Shown here: piece by piece, positions 30,471-41,493 of the stretch
Layout: every line of letters begins with the position of its first letter
How positions within the stretch are numbered: position 1 is the first letter of the stretch
Source: Bactericera cockerelli
Taxonomy: Eukaryota > Arthropoda > Insecta > Hemiptera > Triozidae
Direction of reading: 5' to 3'
DNA length: 64,000 nucleotides
NCBI GenBank assembly: GCA_024516035.1
Contig: CM044966.1
Span: 1,478,296 to 1,542,295 of the forward strand
The notes under the pieces: generated by a model
Told to the model about the DNA's origin: nothing
Database searches by the model: none
What the model saw: only the letters and a program-made list of their open reading frames with translations
Made by a program: the position numbers and the translations under genes

Positions 30471-32674
30471 TACAGGGTGGACCAAAAAAACGTTTACACC
30501 CGTTAATGGTAGATTACTGACGACATTTCCAGGCCGGATCTGCAATCCGTTTTTTCGGATTCGCCTTTATAACTGCACAAAGTGATTTTTTGCAACTTTC
30601 TGAAAAAGTCCGACTTTGGCTTATTCTTCAGGTCAGAACTTTTTTCCTATTAGAGATGAGTTGATTCTGAACATTTCTTCAGAAAGCCAACAAAATTTAG
30701 ATGTTTCTAGCTACACTACTTTGTTTTTTACGATTTGGTTTGGCATCTTTTTTGACACCTGAATAGAAAAAAAATTCTCATGTAAGTTTTTTACACTTTG
30801 AAACACTCAAGATTTTCCCGAGCAAATTTTGGCACAGACAAGGGCAAGTTTGATAAAAGTTGGCGGCCACCCCAAGGATGCTAAAAAATAATTTTACGAT
30901 TTTTTATCTCGTGATCTTCTGGGAAAACGAACCGGGTAAGTCTCAAAAAATGATGTTCAAAATCTTAAAAGTGTTGACCGTGTAGGGTCGTCTTGTACTC
31001 AAAGAGTAATTAGCTATTCATGTCTGATAATTATTTTCCTTGGAATTAATTAAAGGCCAGTCAAATGAATGATTGTTTGTTTCTCGATGATAGTTTTCAA
31101 GCATATTTTTCTGCATTCTATGAAATATTATTTTTAAACTTCTTGAGTTTTTTAGTACAAGTTACATAATAATTATTATTCGGATGCTGAAATGGCAGAT
31201 TTGCATTTGGCAGAATATGGAGCTGCCAACAGGAACATTTGGGATCACGTGAAAAACATAGTTTACGAAATACCAGTGGAGACGCAAGAGTAGCAGAATC
31301 TGGTAGCAAGAATCCTGTTGGCATTTGATGACCTGACAGAAAAACCTGAAATCTTCCGCAACATTAGACGGAACATGATTTTTGCTGTCTCTGGCGTTCG
31401 GACCCGGGTGGGATCTTCCGCATGGCAAGTGACTAGCTTACCACTGAGCTAATCGTGCGCTTCTAATCGTTTCTCATTGAACATACTCAGACAAAATGTT
31501 TATTTTTCATACCTTTTTGACTATACCCAAATAGAATAAAACATAATAAAATTTTATTCATTTTACAAAATATTATCTTGTTTTTTTTTCAGGATTTCTA
31601 TTAGAAGTTGGCAGTCGGTAAATATTTGTTATTTAATTAGTATTGTTTATGATAGAAGAACCTACCAACATATTTACCTGGCATTATTTTATGAACTCTA
31701 CTTTCGTTAGGAAAATTCACCAGTTTATTTTCTCTCTTAGGGAAGCATAAGAAAAACCATCCATTATCAAGGCAGTCTCTCAGGGTCTTACATGAATAAT
31801 AATTATGTGAATTGTGATACCAATAGTATCGGATATAACTCAATTTACATATGGTATTACCTCCAAAAAAACCATAAGTTGTTGGTGTTATAACAAGTCA
31901 GATACAGGTATGAATAAAATATTCCATCAGATTTTTTTTGATAATTAAAAAAATATTGATCGCCGAGAATTGAACATCGGTCATGCGACTAATACTCTTA
32001 GCACTAGCACATCTAGCTAACACCACTGACAATCTGAAAAGCACGAAAACTATCATTTGAATTTTCCTAAACTGGCTGATGAAGACATGTAAGACCGCGG
32101 TATTCAAAAACAGCAATGTAAACAAATTTTGTAAACAATACAAGACGCCCTTACACAGTCTACAGCTAGAAAACTCTTAGGAATTTTGAAGAGTTTTTGG
32201 CAAACATCTAATAATTTTTCCCAGAAGATCACGTGATAAAAAATCGTAAAATTATTTTTTAGCATCCTCGGGGCGGCCGCCAACTTTTATCAAACTTGCC
32301 CGTGTCTGTGCCAAAATTTGTTCGGACAAATGTCGAGTGTTTTATTTAGTAAAAAAGTTTTTTCGTGTGTTTTTTTTCTGTTCAGGTGTGAAAAAATATG
32401 ACAAACCAAACCGTAAAAAACAAAATAGTGTAGCTTAAAACATCGAAATTTTGTTGGCTTTCTGCAGAACTGTTCAGAATCAACTCATCTTAAACAGAAA
32501 CAAAGCACTGACCCGAAGAATAAGCCAAAGTCGGACTTTTTTGGAAAGTTACAAAAAATCACTTTGTGCAGTTACGAAGGCGAATCCGAAAAAAACGGAT
32601 TCCAGATCCGGCCTGGAAATGTCGTCAGTAATCTACCATTAACGGGTGTAAACGTTTTTTTGGTCCACCCTGTA
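30471..32674. mobile_element. Long-TIR DNA transposon with TA flanks and mariner-type transposase relic
   Basis: Terminal inverted repeats of about 457 bp (30471-30927 and 32216-32674) start TACAGGGTGGACCAAAA. TATA is found at both outer borders, fitting a TA target duplication. The middle holds decayed coding sequence at about 31177-31400. Confidence 0.8.
31177..31400 (+). pseudogene. Transposase C-terminal relic (Tc1/mariner type)
   Basis: The plus-strand frame reads NRNIWDHVKNIVYEIPVETQE, stop, then NLVARILLAFDDLTEKPEIF and RNIRRNM. This fits the LWGHLKxxVY..P / FxRVRxSMxRR end of mariner-like transposases. An in-frame stop and the missing N-terminal part show it is dead. Confidence 0.6.
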
Positions 32675-32702
32675 TAACTGTGAAGTTGAAAAAAAACACT
32701 TT

Positions 32703-33000
32703 AATATAATATAACACTCTTCAGAGGAAAGTAACCACCAGGCGAGGTTAATGCTAAAAGCATTTTCTACCACGTAACCCTCAAAGTCTTATTATTATGT
32801 GGTCACAAACTCAAAATAATGAGGAAAAATTCATGCACTGAGTGGGATCCCTTGGTTCGAATCCCACCCAGTGCATGCATTATTTCTCATTAATGTGAGT
32901 TTGTGACCACAAAATAAGACTCTGAGGGCTAGGTGGTAGAAAATGCTCTAAGTATTAACCTAGCCTGGTTACCTTCCACTAAAGAGTGTTATTATTATTT
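32703..33000. mobile_element. Two SINE-B pieces in head-to-head inversion
   Basis: A minus-strand tail and body (to about 32848) meets a plus-strand piece starting inside the B-box region (CCTTGGTTCGAATCCCACCC). The two share about 120 bp in opposite orientation. Confidence 0.75.
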
Positions 33001-33420
33001 TCTATCCAACATTATGGCCTAAAGTTTAACTCATAATACTAGTGTAGTAAAACTAATAAAAGAAGGTATGTATAATTTTATATACATACCTATGTATAAT
33101 TGTATATGTATACATAGGTACGTGTATGTAAGGTTACCTGGTAACTAAGTATCTTGAGTATTTTATCATTAAAATCCAAGGCGATCTTTTCCAGCCAAAT
33201 TCAAGGTGTGAGAAATGCAATAAATAGACTATAAATGCAATAGACTACCAATTCATTTACTGAGGTTATAAAGTTATTTGTCTTATTATATCACAATTTA
33301 GTGGTCACAAATTTTAGATGCTATCGACATTACAGTAACTAATGTTAATGCATCATAATTATCTTTAACCATGCAACTGTCTAATCATCTTTCCCAGCCT
33401 TTGACAATATGTATAATATT
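33000..33420. other. AT-rich spacer
   Basis: Short inverted runs of TATACATACCTATGTATA near 33080. No gene seen. Confidence 0.4.
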
Positions 33421-33422
33421 TA

Positions 33423-34095
33423 ATCTATATATATAAAATCCATTTACATTCATTCATAATCAACGCAGAGCCTAAACGGCTGGGACTATTAACTTGAAAT
33501 TTTGCAGGAAGCTTCCTCTTATGATGTAGGGGCGTACTAAGAACGGATTTTTTGAAGGAAACAGGGGTTCTCAACTTATGGCCAAAAATCAACATGCATT
33601 CATAATCAAGACAGAGCCCAAACGGCTGGGCCGATTGACTTGAAAATTTGCAGGAAGCTTCTCCTTATGATGTAGGGGCGTTCTAAGAACGGATTTTTTG
33701 AAGGAAACAGGGGTTCTCAACTTATGGCCGAAATTAGTGATTTTTACCGTGTTGTCAGATTCTCAAAAAGGGTTGAGCTGAATGACTTGAAATTTGGCAG
33801 ACAACTTCTTTCAGTGATGAAAAAGCTTACTATGAATGGATTTTTCTAAGATAACAGGGGTCCTCAACTTATGGACAAGGGTAGACATTTTTAGCGTCTT
33901 GCAAGGTTCTCAAAACTGTTGAGCCGAATGACTTGAAATTTGGCAGACAGCTTTTTTTGTGATGTAGGGAAATAATAAGAAACAAATTTTAAAAGAAAAT
34001 AGGGTTTCTCAACTTATGGTCAAAATTAGATTTCATCAGAGGTTCCCCATAAATGTGTCCGTCGAAATTATTTTTATGGTGTAGGGGTGTACTAA
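33423..34095 (+). mobile_element. Helitron-like piece with four tandem units
   Basis: Starts TCTATATATATAAAATCC, like many Helitron 5' ends. It then has four diverged units of about 145-165 bp, each with an ACTTGAAATTTTGCAG-type segment and TTCTCAACTTATGG. The assignment is by resemblance only. Confidence 0.5.
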
Positions 34096-34099
34096 CAAA

Positions 34100-34568
34100 A
34101 TAAATTCAAAATACTTAATAGCAAAACCCATCTACCAGACTTTTTAAACAATTTACATTTTAGAATTAATAATAAATCGACTAGAAACAAAGCTCTATTC
34201 ATGGAAAAATTTTGCACTAAAAACTATACATTCCATCAACCCATAAATTTAATAGACTCATGAGACTCTATAATATAGCCTGTGATCTGGACCCATCTCT
34301 CGACTTATTTTGTGATAGCATGAGCAACTTCAAGAGCAAGATCCTCCAGTTGAAAAATCTATCCTCCCTTTAACCTCTGTAAACATCATGGACCTTTCCA
34401 CTCCACTCCAGTCCACAACAGTTTTTGACTAGAAAAGAGGGAAAATGGGAGAAATACAATGTAATACAACATCTTTTATTAACATTTTTACCTTAAGCAG
34501 TTGCCAAAGGATATTTCCTTCGCTTCTACAAATGGGGTTGGACCCCGTAAATTCGTAAAAAAAAAAAT
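34100..34568 (+). mobile_element. LINE relic: RT C-terminus, 3' UTR and poly(A)
   Basis: Broken plus-strand frames read STRNKALFMEKFCTKNYTFH and RLYNIACDLDPSLDLFCDSM, then FKSKILQ before a stop. This is like the C-terminus of Jockey/CR1-type insect LINE polymerases. The 3' UTR ends GGACCCCGTAAATTCG plus A tail. Confidence 0.65.
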
Positions 34569-34600
34569 AATAATAATAATCTGTTCTTATAAATGCGAGC

Positions 34601-34894
34601 TCATGTCGCTCTATTAATGTAGATATTACCGTTTCTCCGTACTGGTAAGCTAAAATTGCATAGGTAACTAAGTTCCTTCTGATCTATGTATCCAATATAG
34701 CGGTATAATCTTTTTCTCATATCATCTACATAATTATATTCGTAAGAAATATAAAAATAAAGTGCCTCAGTATAAACAGTCGATAATAGGACTTCCTCAT
34801 GATTCCCCCAACTCCATGTTATATGCGCCCAAGATGTTCCGTGGTCTCCAGATATTACGTCCATCATGGGAAACATAATGTTGATGGGAAACAT
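34601..34894 (-). CDS. 97-codon AT-rich ORF, unknown
   Basis: The open frame starts MFPINIMFPMMDVISGDHG and contains WAHITWSWGN, an aromatic-rich middle (YFYISYEYNYVDD) and a basic end. It carries none of the repeats found elsewhere in the window and is not low complexity, which makes it stand out. I see no domain I can name. On the opposite strand next to it, 34897-35106 is open with a coding-like run (DIEAEMNKCIEELGLNKQQL). One or neither may be a real exon. Confidence 0.25.
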   Translation of the reverse strand: MFPINIMFPMMDVISGDHGTSWAHITWSWGNHEEVLLSTVYTEALYFYISYEYNYVDDMRKRLYRYIGYIDQKELSYLCNFSLPVRRNGNIYINRAT

Positions 34895-35144
34895 TTGTGC
34901 AACATTTCAACATCTGTACTACTCTCCTAAAATGCAATGATAAATATATTCCCTACTGCAAAGACATTGAAGCTGAAATGAACAAATGTATTGAAGAATT
35001 GGGATTAAACAAACAACAGCTCAAAGAAGAAATGCAATTTTCTATAATATTAATTTCTTCTTGCAAATTTCAGTTTCAAGTAACCAAATTTTTATTGAAG
35101 TTTTGAGTTAAAATTACACATAAAGCTATGTTTACCGTTACATA

Positions 35145-35200
35145 AGCACTGTAGTTTCTCAGAGGCGTTCTCCCGCGAAACGACCGTTTCGCTTGATTAT
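35145..35200 (-). repeat. Reverse copy of repeat at 18155-18215
   Basis: GGCGTTCTCCCGCGAAACG and AGCACTGTAGTTTCTC. Confidence 0.5.
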
Positions 35201-35204
35201 CATG

Positions 35205-35475
35205 TTTGTGTTAATCACTTTCGTGATATCACAACCACTCAAACTCGCTTTACTAAATCCAGGCTGAAACAGGGGGACCTGAACCACCGACCTCCAGGTT
35301 ACAAGTCCGCCGCCTTATCGATCAAGCTAGGTCGGTCTCTGTAAGTATGAGCCCTTCAGAGTCTTATTCTTATTATGTGGTCACAAACTCAAATTAATGA
35401 GGAAAAATTCATACACTGGGTGGGATTCAGATTACAAGTCCGCCGCCTTATCGATCAAGCTACTGATGAGGTCCC
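35205..35475 (-). mobile_element. SINE-F plus SINE-B fragment plus SINE-F head
   Basis: SINE-F (35208-35338) in reverse, a SINE-B fragment (35355-35430), then a second short SINE-F head (35431-35470). Confidence 0.65.
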
Positions 35476-35516
35476 CGGATCATTACCTTACTACCCCTAT
35501 AGAGTCCGCAGCGCAC

Positions 35517-35693
35517 TCAATCTTTGCTGGAACACTGATGCCGGCTTAGTCGGGCCTCCCGTGCGAGCAAATAGTTGAGGAATTGCCGCACCGTCAGGAA
35601 AGCCATGCCTAGAGAGGCAGGAGCACAGAGGCACACAGTGAGGAGGACCACGAAGAGGAGCCACAGGATGTAGAGAAGTGCCGTGGTCACCAT
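35517..35693 (-). CDS. 58-aa hydrophobic ORF, unknown function
   Basis: I do not recognise this frame. It runs from ATG 35693-35691 to TGA 35519-35517. The first 25 residues are a strong membrane or signal segment (MVTTALLYILWLLFVVLLTV), followed by CAPASLGMAFLTVRQFLNYL and a basic, Cys-containing tail. GC content is well above the neighbouring DNA, and third positions are mostly G or C, as in the 24.9-kb candidate. It could be a micropeptide or the first exon of a membrane-anchored enzyme, in which case the true 3' boundary is a splice donor upstream of the TGA. SINE-F and SINE-B pieces lie immediately downstream in gene direction. Confidence 0.4.
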   Translation of the reverse strand: MVTTALLYILWLLFVVLLTVCLCAPASLGMAFLTVRQFLNYLLAREARLSRHQCSSKD

Positions 35694-35699
35694 ATTAGT

Positions 35700-36130
35700 T
35701 GAAACTAGGTAAATGTTCGATGAAAAGGTATAAAATATTTATTTTTTTTTGTACACTATCACATCTATTGCAGGTTGTATATATGGTACATGCTACTGAC
35801 ATGTGGTAGAGTACCAAAAGGTATAATATATATTTAATTACAAAATTATTTATAAAATATAAAAAATGCTCTCCAACTCTGAGGAGCGATGTTCGATGAT
35901 TAAGAATTTGATAGATGTATTATATTGTTTAATTTGAATAGATCACATTCGATCTCATATGACTTGAACTGTGGGATCATGAGATGTCTCCAGGCATTTA
36001 CTAATTTGTTGAAATTAGGTAATATTTATCAATAAGGTATTGTACTTTTGACAACTTAAAGGTCATTTATTTTACCGGTAAATTTGGACGGGGTTCCAAA
36101 AAGTGCTAGGTATCAAAGAAATGATAGTTA
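35700..36130. other. AT-rich spacer
   Basis: No gene or clear repeat seen. Confidence 0.4.
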
Positions 36131-36139
36131 TTATTATTA

Positions 36140-36848
36140 TATAAATATTTATTAGGTAGGAGGACAAAGTAATGTACAATAATTACAGAATAAAATTAAG
36201 GAAAAAAACACTGCCAATTGTGGACACAATACTTCCTCGTGATTGTTTCACATTGTGTACACGTGTCAATTTTGAGATTTTATACTAAATCACTTGTATC
36301 TCCAAAACCACTTAACCGATTTTCTAAATCGGTAAAATCCGTTTAGTAGTTTCCGAGATTTGCGCGTTAGAAGAAATATTTTTAACAGACCGACGGACCG
36401 ACAGACGGACACAAAACCAAATTTGATCAGGAGATTAAGTAGTCACTGTGGCAGAGCGAGTTAGCGCGCTAGGCATTGCACACATGGTGACCTGGGTTCG
36501 ATTCCCAGCGGGGGAGGATTTTTTCTGCTCTGTACTTGGATGTTCGGGGTCCACTCATACCTCGTGAGGAAAAATGAGTAGCTGCTTTAATGTGAAGCAG
36601 CGACCAGTGGCAGAATCTTAGGCAAGAAAATAATACAAGATATTGTAAATTAATGTGGTAAAGTCCTATGATTCTGCGCTACCCACTAAAATTGTGACAT
36701 AATAACACAAAGAAAAAGCATGATCAGGAGATTATGAAACGTCCAGAAATACGAAAAAAATTGAAATTGGAGAAAAAAAATATTTTTTTTTACAAAAACG
36801 AACACAATACTTCCGATTTTTATTATTAGAAATTTCTCGGAAGTAAAA
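36140..36848. mobile_element. Transposon with palindromic end, split by SINE-D
   Basis: CACTGCCAATTGTGGACACA near the left and the ACTTCCG...CGGAAGT palindrome at the right; same family as 59383-60108. Contains GACCGACGGACCGACAGACG. Confidence 0.65.
36438..36720 (+). mobile_element. SINE-D, full length, with 14-bp target-site duplication
   Basis: TGATCAGGAGATTA lies at 36424-36437 and 36721-36734. The host transposon reads smoothly if the SINE is removed. Confidence 0.9.
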
Positions 36849-37017
36849 TCAATTTTTTTTCTTATCGGTCAAATTCCGAGCGGAGTCTTTTTTAAGTACA
36901 TCTCTCGTAATATAGGCCATGACCTCGTAGGTCCCAGAGTGTGTATCTATTAAACAACAAACCCAACAGACACCTAATAGTAAGAGGATCCTATTTTTTG
37001 CATTTATAGCTGTCCCG

Positions 37018-37320
37018 GTCTGTCCCGGTAGCTCAGTGGTCAAGGCGTCTGACCGGTAGTCCAGAGGTCGCGTGTTCGAATCCCAGCAGGGGGACATTTT
37101 TTTAATATATAATATAAATCAATTGTTTTATTTTTCATTTCTTTTTTTGTATACAGAGAACCCATCCTGAGCCATTTTTATTTGGCTTCAAAAGATGTTA
37201 CCCTCCCAGCATTTGGAATTTTGACCACATAATAATATATGTCTTGGGCTTGCTGCTGGAATAATGGGACTCAATAGTCCTAATCGGGCAGTATAAATAA
37301 GGCGATATTATTATTTATAA
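37018..37320 (+). mobile_element. SINE-C-type head, repeat L and SINE-C tail
   Basis: Head GGTAGCTCAGTGGTCAAGGC with a different anticodon arm (CTGACCGGTAGTCCAGAGGT). Then repeat L (GAACCCATCCTGAGCCAT; also near 18270 and 61425) and the SINE-C tail (37200-37315). Confidence 0.6.
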
Positions 37321-37324
37321 AAAC

Positions 37325-37980
37325 GAGAGAAAACCCTCTTTTCTTCTCTTCTGGTAACACACGAAGTCCTGTGTTTGCCTTGATGAGGCAAAAACTGCCA
37401 TGGCGATTTTTAATAAGAATGCCACAGTCCTGGACATTGCCGACAGCCTCGACAACTTTGAAGAGAAAGCAAAAGTTATTTTATATGTTTAATATTTTGC
37501 ATATAATTTTTCATAATTTTTTGTATTAGATGTAATTTTTGTAGTAGAAATTAGGTAATTGATTTTGTAATTGCCTGCTTGTTAGGCGTAAAATTGATTG
37601 TAAAAAAATAATATTTATTTTTTTATAATATTTATGAAAATGTCGGAAGATGTTAGTTGCACTTTTTTCCTCTCAAAAAATTCAGACATTTATGTGCAAA
37701 AAATTTGACAGGTACCTAAGCACGTACCTAAAGATATTGGGTGGTCCTTGGTCCATTCTTTCTTAGAGGTAAAAAAAATGTGCGGTGAAAGTGACAAAAT
37801 CTTATGAGGATTTTTTTTTTCAACTTAGCCAAAAAAATAGATAGATAAAATTTAATAACTCTTTTGATGACTAAATTTTAAAGGTTCCTATATAAAATAA
37901 TTATTCTAACAACTACGATACTTGATTATGACTTATTTGAAGAAAAAAAATCGAAACTTAAATATTTTTATTATAAAAAA
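37325..37980. other. AT-rich spacer
   Basis: 37330-37490 has a coding-like composition (GCCGACAGCCTCGACAACTT) and could be a LINE tail. I could not confirm a frame. Confidence 0.35.
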
Positions 37981-38004
37981 ATTACAAATATCATTCCTGG
38001 TCTG

Positions 38005-38365
38005 CACTGGTAGTCAAGTGGTTAACGCGCTAGCCTAGTAATCCAGGTAGCGTAGGAATCCGTTGCGTTGGTTCGAATCCCACCCAGTGCATCAATTTTT
38101 CCTCATTCATTTGAGTTTGTGACCACATAATAATAAGACTCTCAGAGTTCGAGTTAGACGTATTCATTAGGGAGAGAGCCACAAAAATTGTATAAAAAAA
38201 AAAACTAAAATAAATGTACATTATTCCCAGTGCATAATTTTTTCCTCATTAATTTGAGTTTATGACCACATAATGATAAGACTCTGAGGGTTAGGTGGTA
38301 GAAAATGCTTTAAGCATGAACCTCGCCTGCTGGTTACCTTCCACTACAGAGTGTTATTATTATTA
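38005..38365 (+). mobile_element. SINE-B copy and a second SINE-B tail
   Basis: Full head and early body at 38005-38150, then a second piece from about 38225 to the ATT tail at 38365. Confidence 0.75.
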
Positions 38366-38431
38366 TTCCTCTACTCTTCCTATTCCTGCACCATCTTCAC
38401 ACTCAATGCCTCTGATCCGCTATATTTTAAG

Positions 38432-38668
38432 TAGTCACCGTGGCAGAGTGAGTTAGCGCGCTAGGCATTGCACCCGCGGTGAGCTGGGTTCGATTCCCAA
38501 GTGGGCTGGATTTCTGCTTTCTGCTCTGTACTTGGTTCAATAATTCTTCGTGAGGAAAAATGAGTTGCTCTTTAATGTGAGCAGCGACCAGTGGCGGAAT
38601 CGTGGACGAATAATACACACGAATATAAAAGAAAAGAAAAAGTCCTATAATTCTGCGCTGATATAGGT
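38432..38668 (+). mobile_element. SINE-D
   Basis: Head GAGTTAGCGCGCTAGGCATT and body to AGTCCTATAATTCTGCGCT. Confidence 0.8.
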
Positions 38669-38799
38669 GAGAACATTATTGAATTTACATTACAGGTAGC
38701 TACGAACACAACTAAGATATACGAACATACATTAATACTTAAGTTTAGTAATTTATTATTAAATTTTAAAGAAAATAAAAATTAAGTTATCATATAGGT

Positions 38800-38915
38800 G
38801 TTAATCACTTTCGTGATGTCACAACTACTCAAACTCGCTTAAATCTACGCTGAAACTGAGATTTAAACCACGGAAGTCGCCACCTTATCGATCAAGCTAC
38901 TGAGGTCGTGGTAAG
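38800..38915 (-). mobile_element. SINE-F
   Basis: TTTCGTGATGTCACAACTAC to ATCAAGCTACTGAGGTCG. Confidence 0.75.
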
Positions 38916-39515
38916 AAAATGGATATATGTAGGAGATATAAATATATGCAGAGATCTCTTTTTTAACTTTTTAATTTTTAACCTTTGATATAAATATAAT
39001 GTATTTATGTTTTATCCTACTATTTTTTTTATTCTTTGTGACATTTGTTTTTTTGTAAATACCTACTCCTTAAGTCCATTATTTTTTTTATCTTTAACAT
39101 GCTTTTATATTTTGTTTATTTGTTCACTTATTGTATAGAGGACTTTCTCCGTAAATACACACCCCTTTGTAGGTGTGTATTTACTTTTTATTAGGATAGG
39201 TAATCAGTTATTTTTCCTGAAATTTCTTGTTTAGGGGATTAGGATATAAAATTGTATGTGATTGATTTTAAGTTGGTAGGTACGTATCTAATTACAAAAC
39301 ATTATTAACAATATCATTAAACTCAAGAAAGAAATAGAACAAGTTTACCAGTGCAATGGAAAATTTTTAACTTAACTTTAAAATCAATGATTTTACAGAA
39401 CATTTTTGATCTTTACACAAAAAGAGGGACATTCCATTACTTTCATCACCGGAAGAAAAATAACCTGAATTAAACGAACAATTTTTTAACAATAATTTTA
39501 GAAAACACTGATTAG
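38916..39515. other. AT-rich spacer
   Basis: AAATACACACCCCTTTGTAGGTGTGTATTT near 39152-39185 is a near-perfect inverted repeat. No gene seen. Confidence 0.45.
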
Positions 39516-39745
39516 ATATAACGGCCAGTTAAAAAATATATATTTGGAAAAAACTGATTATACCTATCGGTTGTAATAATCAACTTATGAAAAGACATTT
39601 TATAACGGACAGTTAAAAAAAATATCTTTTGAAAACACTGATTATAGATAATGGACAGTTAAAAAAAATCTTTTGAAAACACTGATTATAACGGACAGTT
39701 AAAAAAAAATATCTTTTGAAAACACTGATTATAACATCGAATTAA
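39515..39745. repeat. Irregular tandem repeat, unit about 40-48 bp
   Basis: GAAAACACTGATTATA and GGACAGTTAAAAAAAAT alternate four to five times. Confidence 0.7.
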
Positions 39746-40029
39746 TTTAAAGCTAAAAATCACTTGCCCTTATTAGTTTTTACTTAAATCATTATTTTAA
39801 CTGTTTATAACGCACATTTATTTTTGCATTTGTTTTTAATGTGATAACGGATTATGATAAGAACGAAAAATGTCAAGATGGCGGAATCTCACGTCAGTTC
39901 TACGCGCAGTCTCAGACTGAGCGCATGATCAGAGGAAGTGATCAGATAGGAACTAAGGAACTTACTTACTGATACAGAGGGAACTTGGATCATAGTGGGT
40001 GGTCTCACTCGCAAGAAGAATCGATGTAA

Positions 40030-40145
40030 ACATAAACACCCTGGCATATGAAAATATCTTGCATAACTTGGTCACACCATCTCAGCATTTTGGGTCTTCC
40101 TTTAGGTCTTTTTCCATCTGGTCTGTTTTTCCACACATTGTTGAC
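40030..40145 (-). mobile_element. LINE RT relic
   Basis: Minus-strand translation gives RPDGKRPKGRPKMLRWCDQV, the G-R-P-x-GRP-x-RW motif near the end of RTE-like LINE proteins. Only about 35 codons remain. Confidence 0.65.
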
Positions 40146-40154
40146 ATTAAACGC

Positions 40155-40290
40155 AAATGAAAAAATTCCTACCCCGCTGGGAATCGAACCCAGGTCACCA
40201 TGCGTACAATGCCTAGCGCGCTAACTCACTCTGCCACGGTGCTACTGATATGACCATGCAGTTGAAAGCGATGTTAAATTTTTGTTTAAA
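40155..40290. mobile_element. SINE-D head (minus) and 5S-SINE tail
   Basis: GGGAATCGAACCCAGGTCAC to CTCACTCTGCCACGG in reverse, followed by the body end GACCATGCAGTTGAAAGCGA. Confidence 0.65.
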
Positions 40291-40294
40291 AAAA

Positions 40295-40612
40295 CGCTTG
40301 CATACGAGTCTGCAACCATTTCGACATTTTCATCTTTACTATTCAAGGTCCAAAACCCAACTGACCAAATTTCGTATTGTGCGCATGACACACACTTTCC
40401 CTCTTCTCTTAGGGTTGCAATATCGAAACGAAAATATCGATATTAGGTATATCGATAATATCGAAACCATAATATCGATATCCGATATTAGAAGACTTCT
40501 CTCCCTTTGCAATTCGATATTTCGTTACATAATATCGTTACATAATATCGTTACACAATTTCGTCACATAATTTTGGTTATGTGCCAGAGCAAAGACATG
40601 AAAATGTCAAAA
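40295..40612. repeat. Repeat P, ends in GACATTTTCAT
   Basis: Starts GCTTGCATACGAGTCTGCAA and ends GACATGAAAATGTC. A tandem pair lies upstream of PC4 at 50790-51175. The middle has ATATCGAT-rich short repeats. Confidence 0.65.
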
Positions 40613-40885
40613 GATGAGTGTTTCACAGCCTTTTTTATTTCGTAGCTAATGAAACAGGAGCTACTGTAGACGCTTGTGGTCTGCGTTGTAGCTTGCTGAT
40701 CCCGTAGTATGCCTCCCCTCTGATGGGCAAGAAGTGACACAAGACTTTCCATTTAGGTGCTGGGTCAACACGAGCGCACCGGAAGGTATCCCTCACAAAT
40801 AACTATGTATATTTTAATTAAAATTTGAATTTTTTTTTTTTATGACAAGCGAGTATCCTACCACTGTGCTATTCGTGCGCTTTCA
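40612..40885 (-). mobile_element. SINE-A, decayed head
   Basis: Body is good. The tRNA-like head is mostly replaced after TCACAAATAACTATG. Confidence 0.7.
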
Positions 40886-40889
40886 ATAG

Positions 40890-41290
40890 TATAGTGTTGA
40901 TACACTCTGTATATAGTGTGTAGTTTCATACACATGATAACTTTACAATAGTCTATTGATACACTCTGTATATTTATAAGTAAGAACTATCAAGCTCGTC
41001 AAGTAAGTACGGGAAAAAGTGGTCAAGTAGTAACTATGAGAAATATCAACTCTAGAACCCCTGTGTAGTGTGTAGTTTAATTCATACATATGACATTATG
41101 GCAAATCACAAGTATGACTGCTTTGCGACCGGTATTTGCTAAACGTCATATCTAATCTACTTCATGTACATAATTATACAGGTAAAGCAGAAATCCGAAT
41201 GCACACTAGACAGGGTGTCCCTGAATTCATGATCCACTCCAATATCTTTTGAACGGCTTGGAAATTTGAGAAGAAACAGAAATATACATA
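40890..41290. other. Spacer with duplicated segments
   Basis: TGATACACTCTGTATAT occurs twice and GTGTAGTTT..CATACA twice. No gene seen. Confidence 0.4.
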
Positions 41291-41493
41291 TATATCGCCT
41301 TATTTATACTGCCCAATTAAGACTTTTAAGTCCCATTATTACAGAAGTAAGTCCAAGACATATATATATTATTATGTGGTAAAAATCCCAAATGGAAGGA
41401 TAACTTGTCATGTCCCGGCTGGGTTTTGAACCCACGACCTCTGAAATCTCTAAATTCACAGAGTGCCGCCTTTACCACTGAGCTACCGGGACG
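41290..41493 (-). mobile_element. SINE-C, full length
   Basis: Tail to head in reverse, ending GAGCTACCGGGACGG and running directly into the minisatellite. Confidence 0.85.

Noticed and set aside
39890..40030. Possible promoter or first exon (CAAGATGGCGG)
   Set aside because: The motif is suggestive and the segment is GC-richer, but no open exon with splice donor or known product follows.
40250..40645. 131-aa ORF
   Set aside because: Lies across a SINE tail, repeat P and the start of SINE-A; no protein-like pattern.
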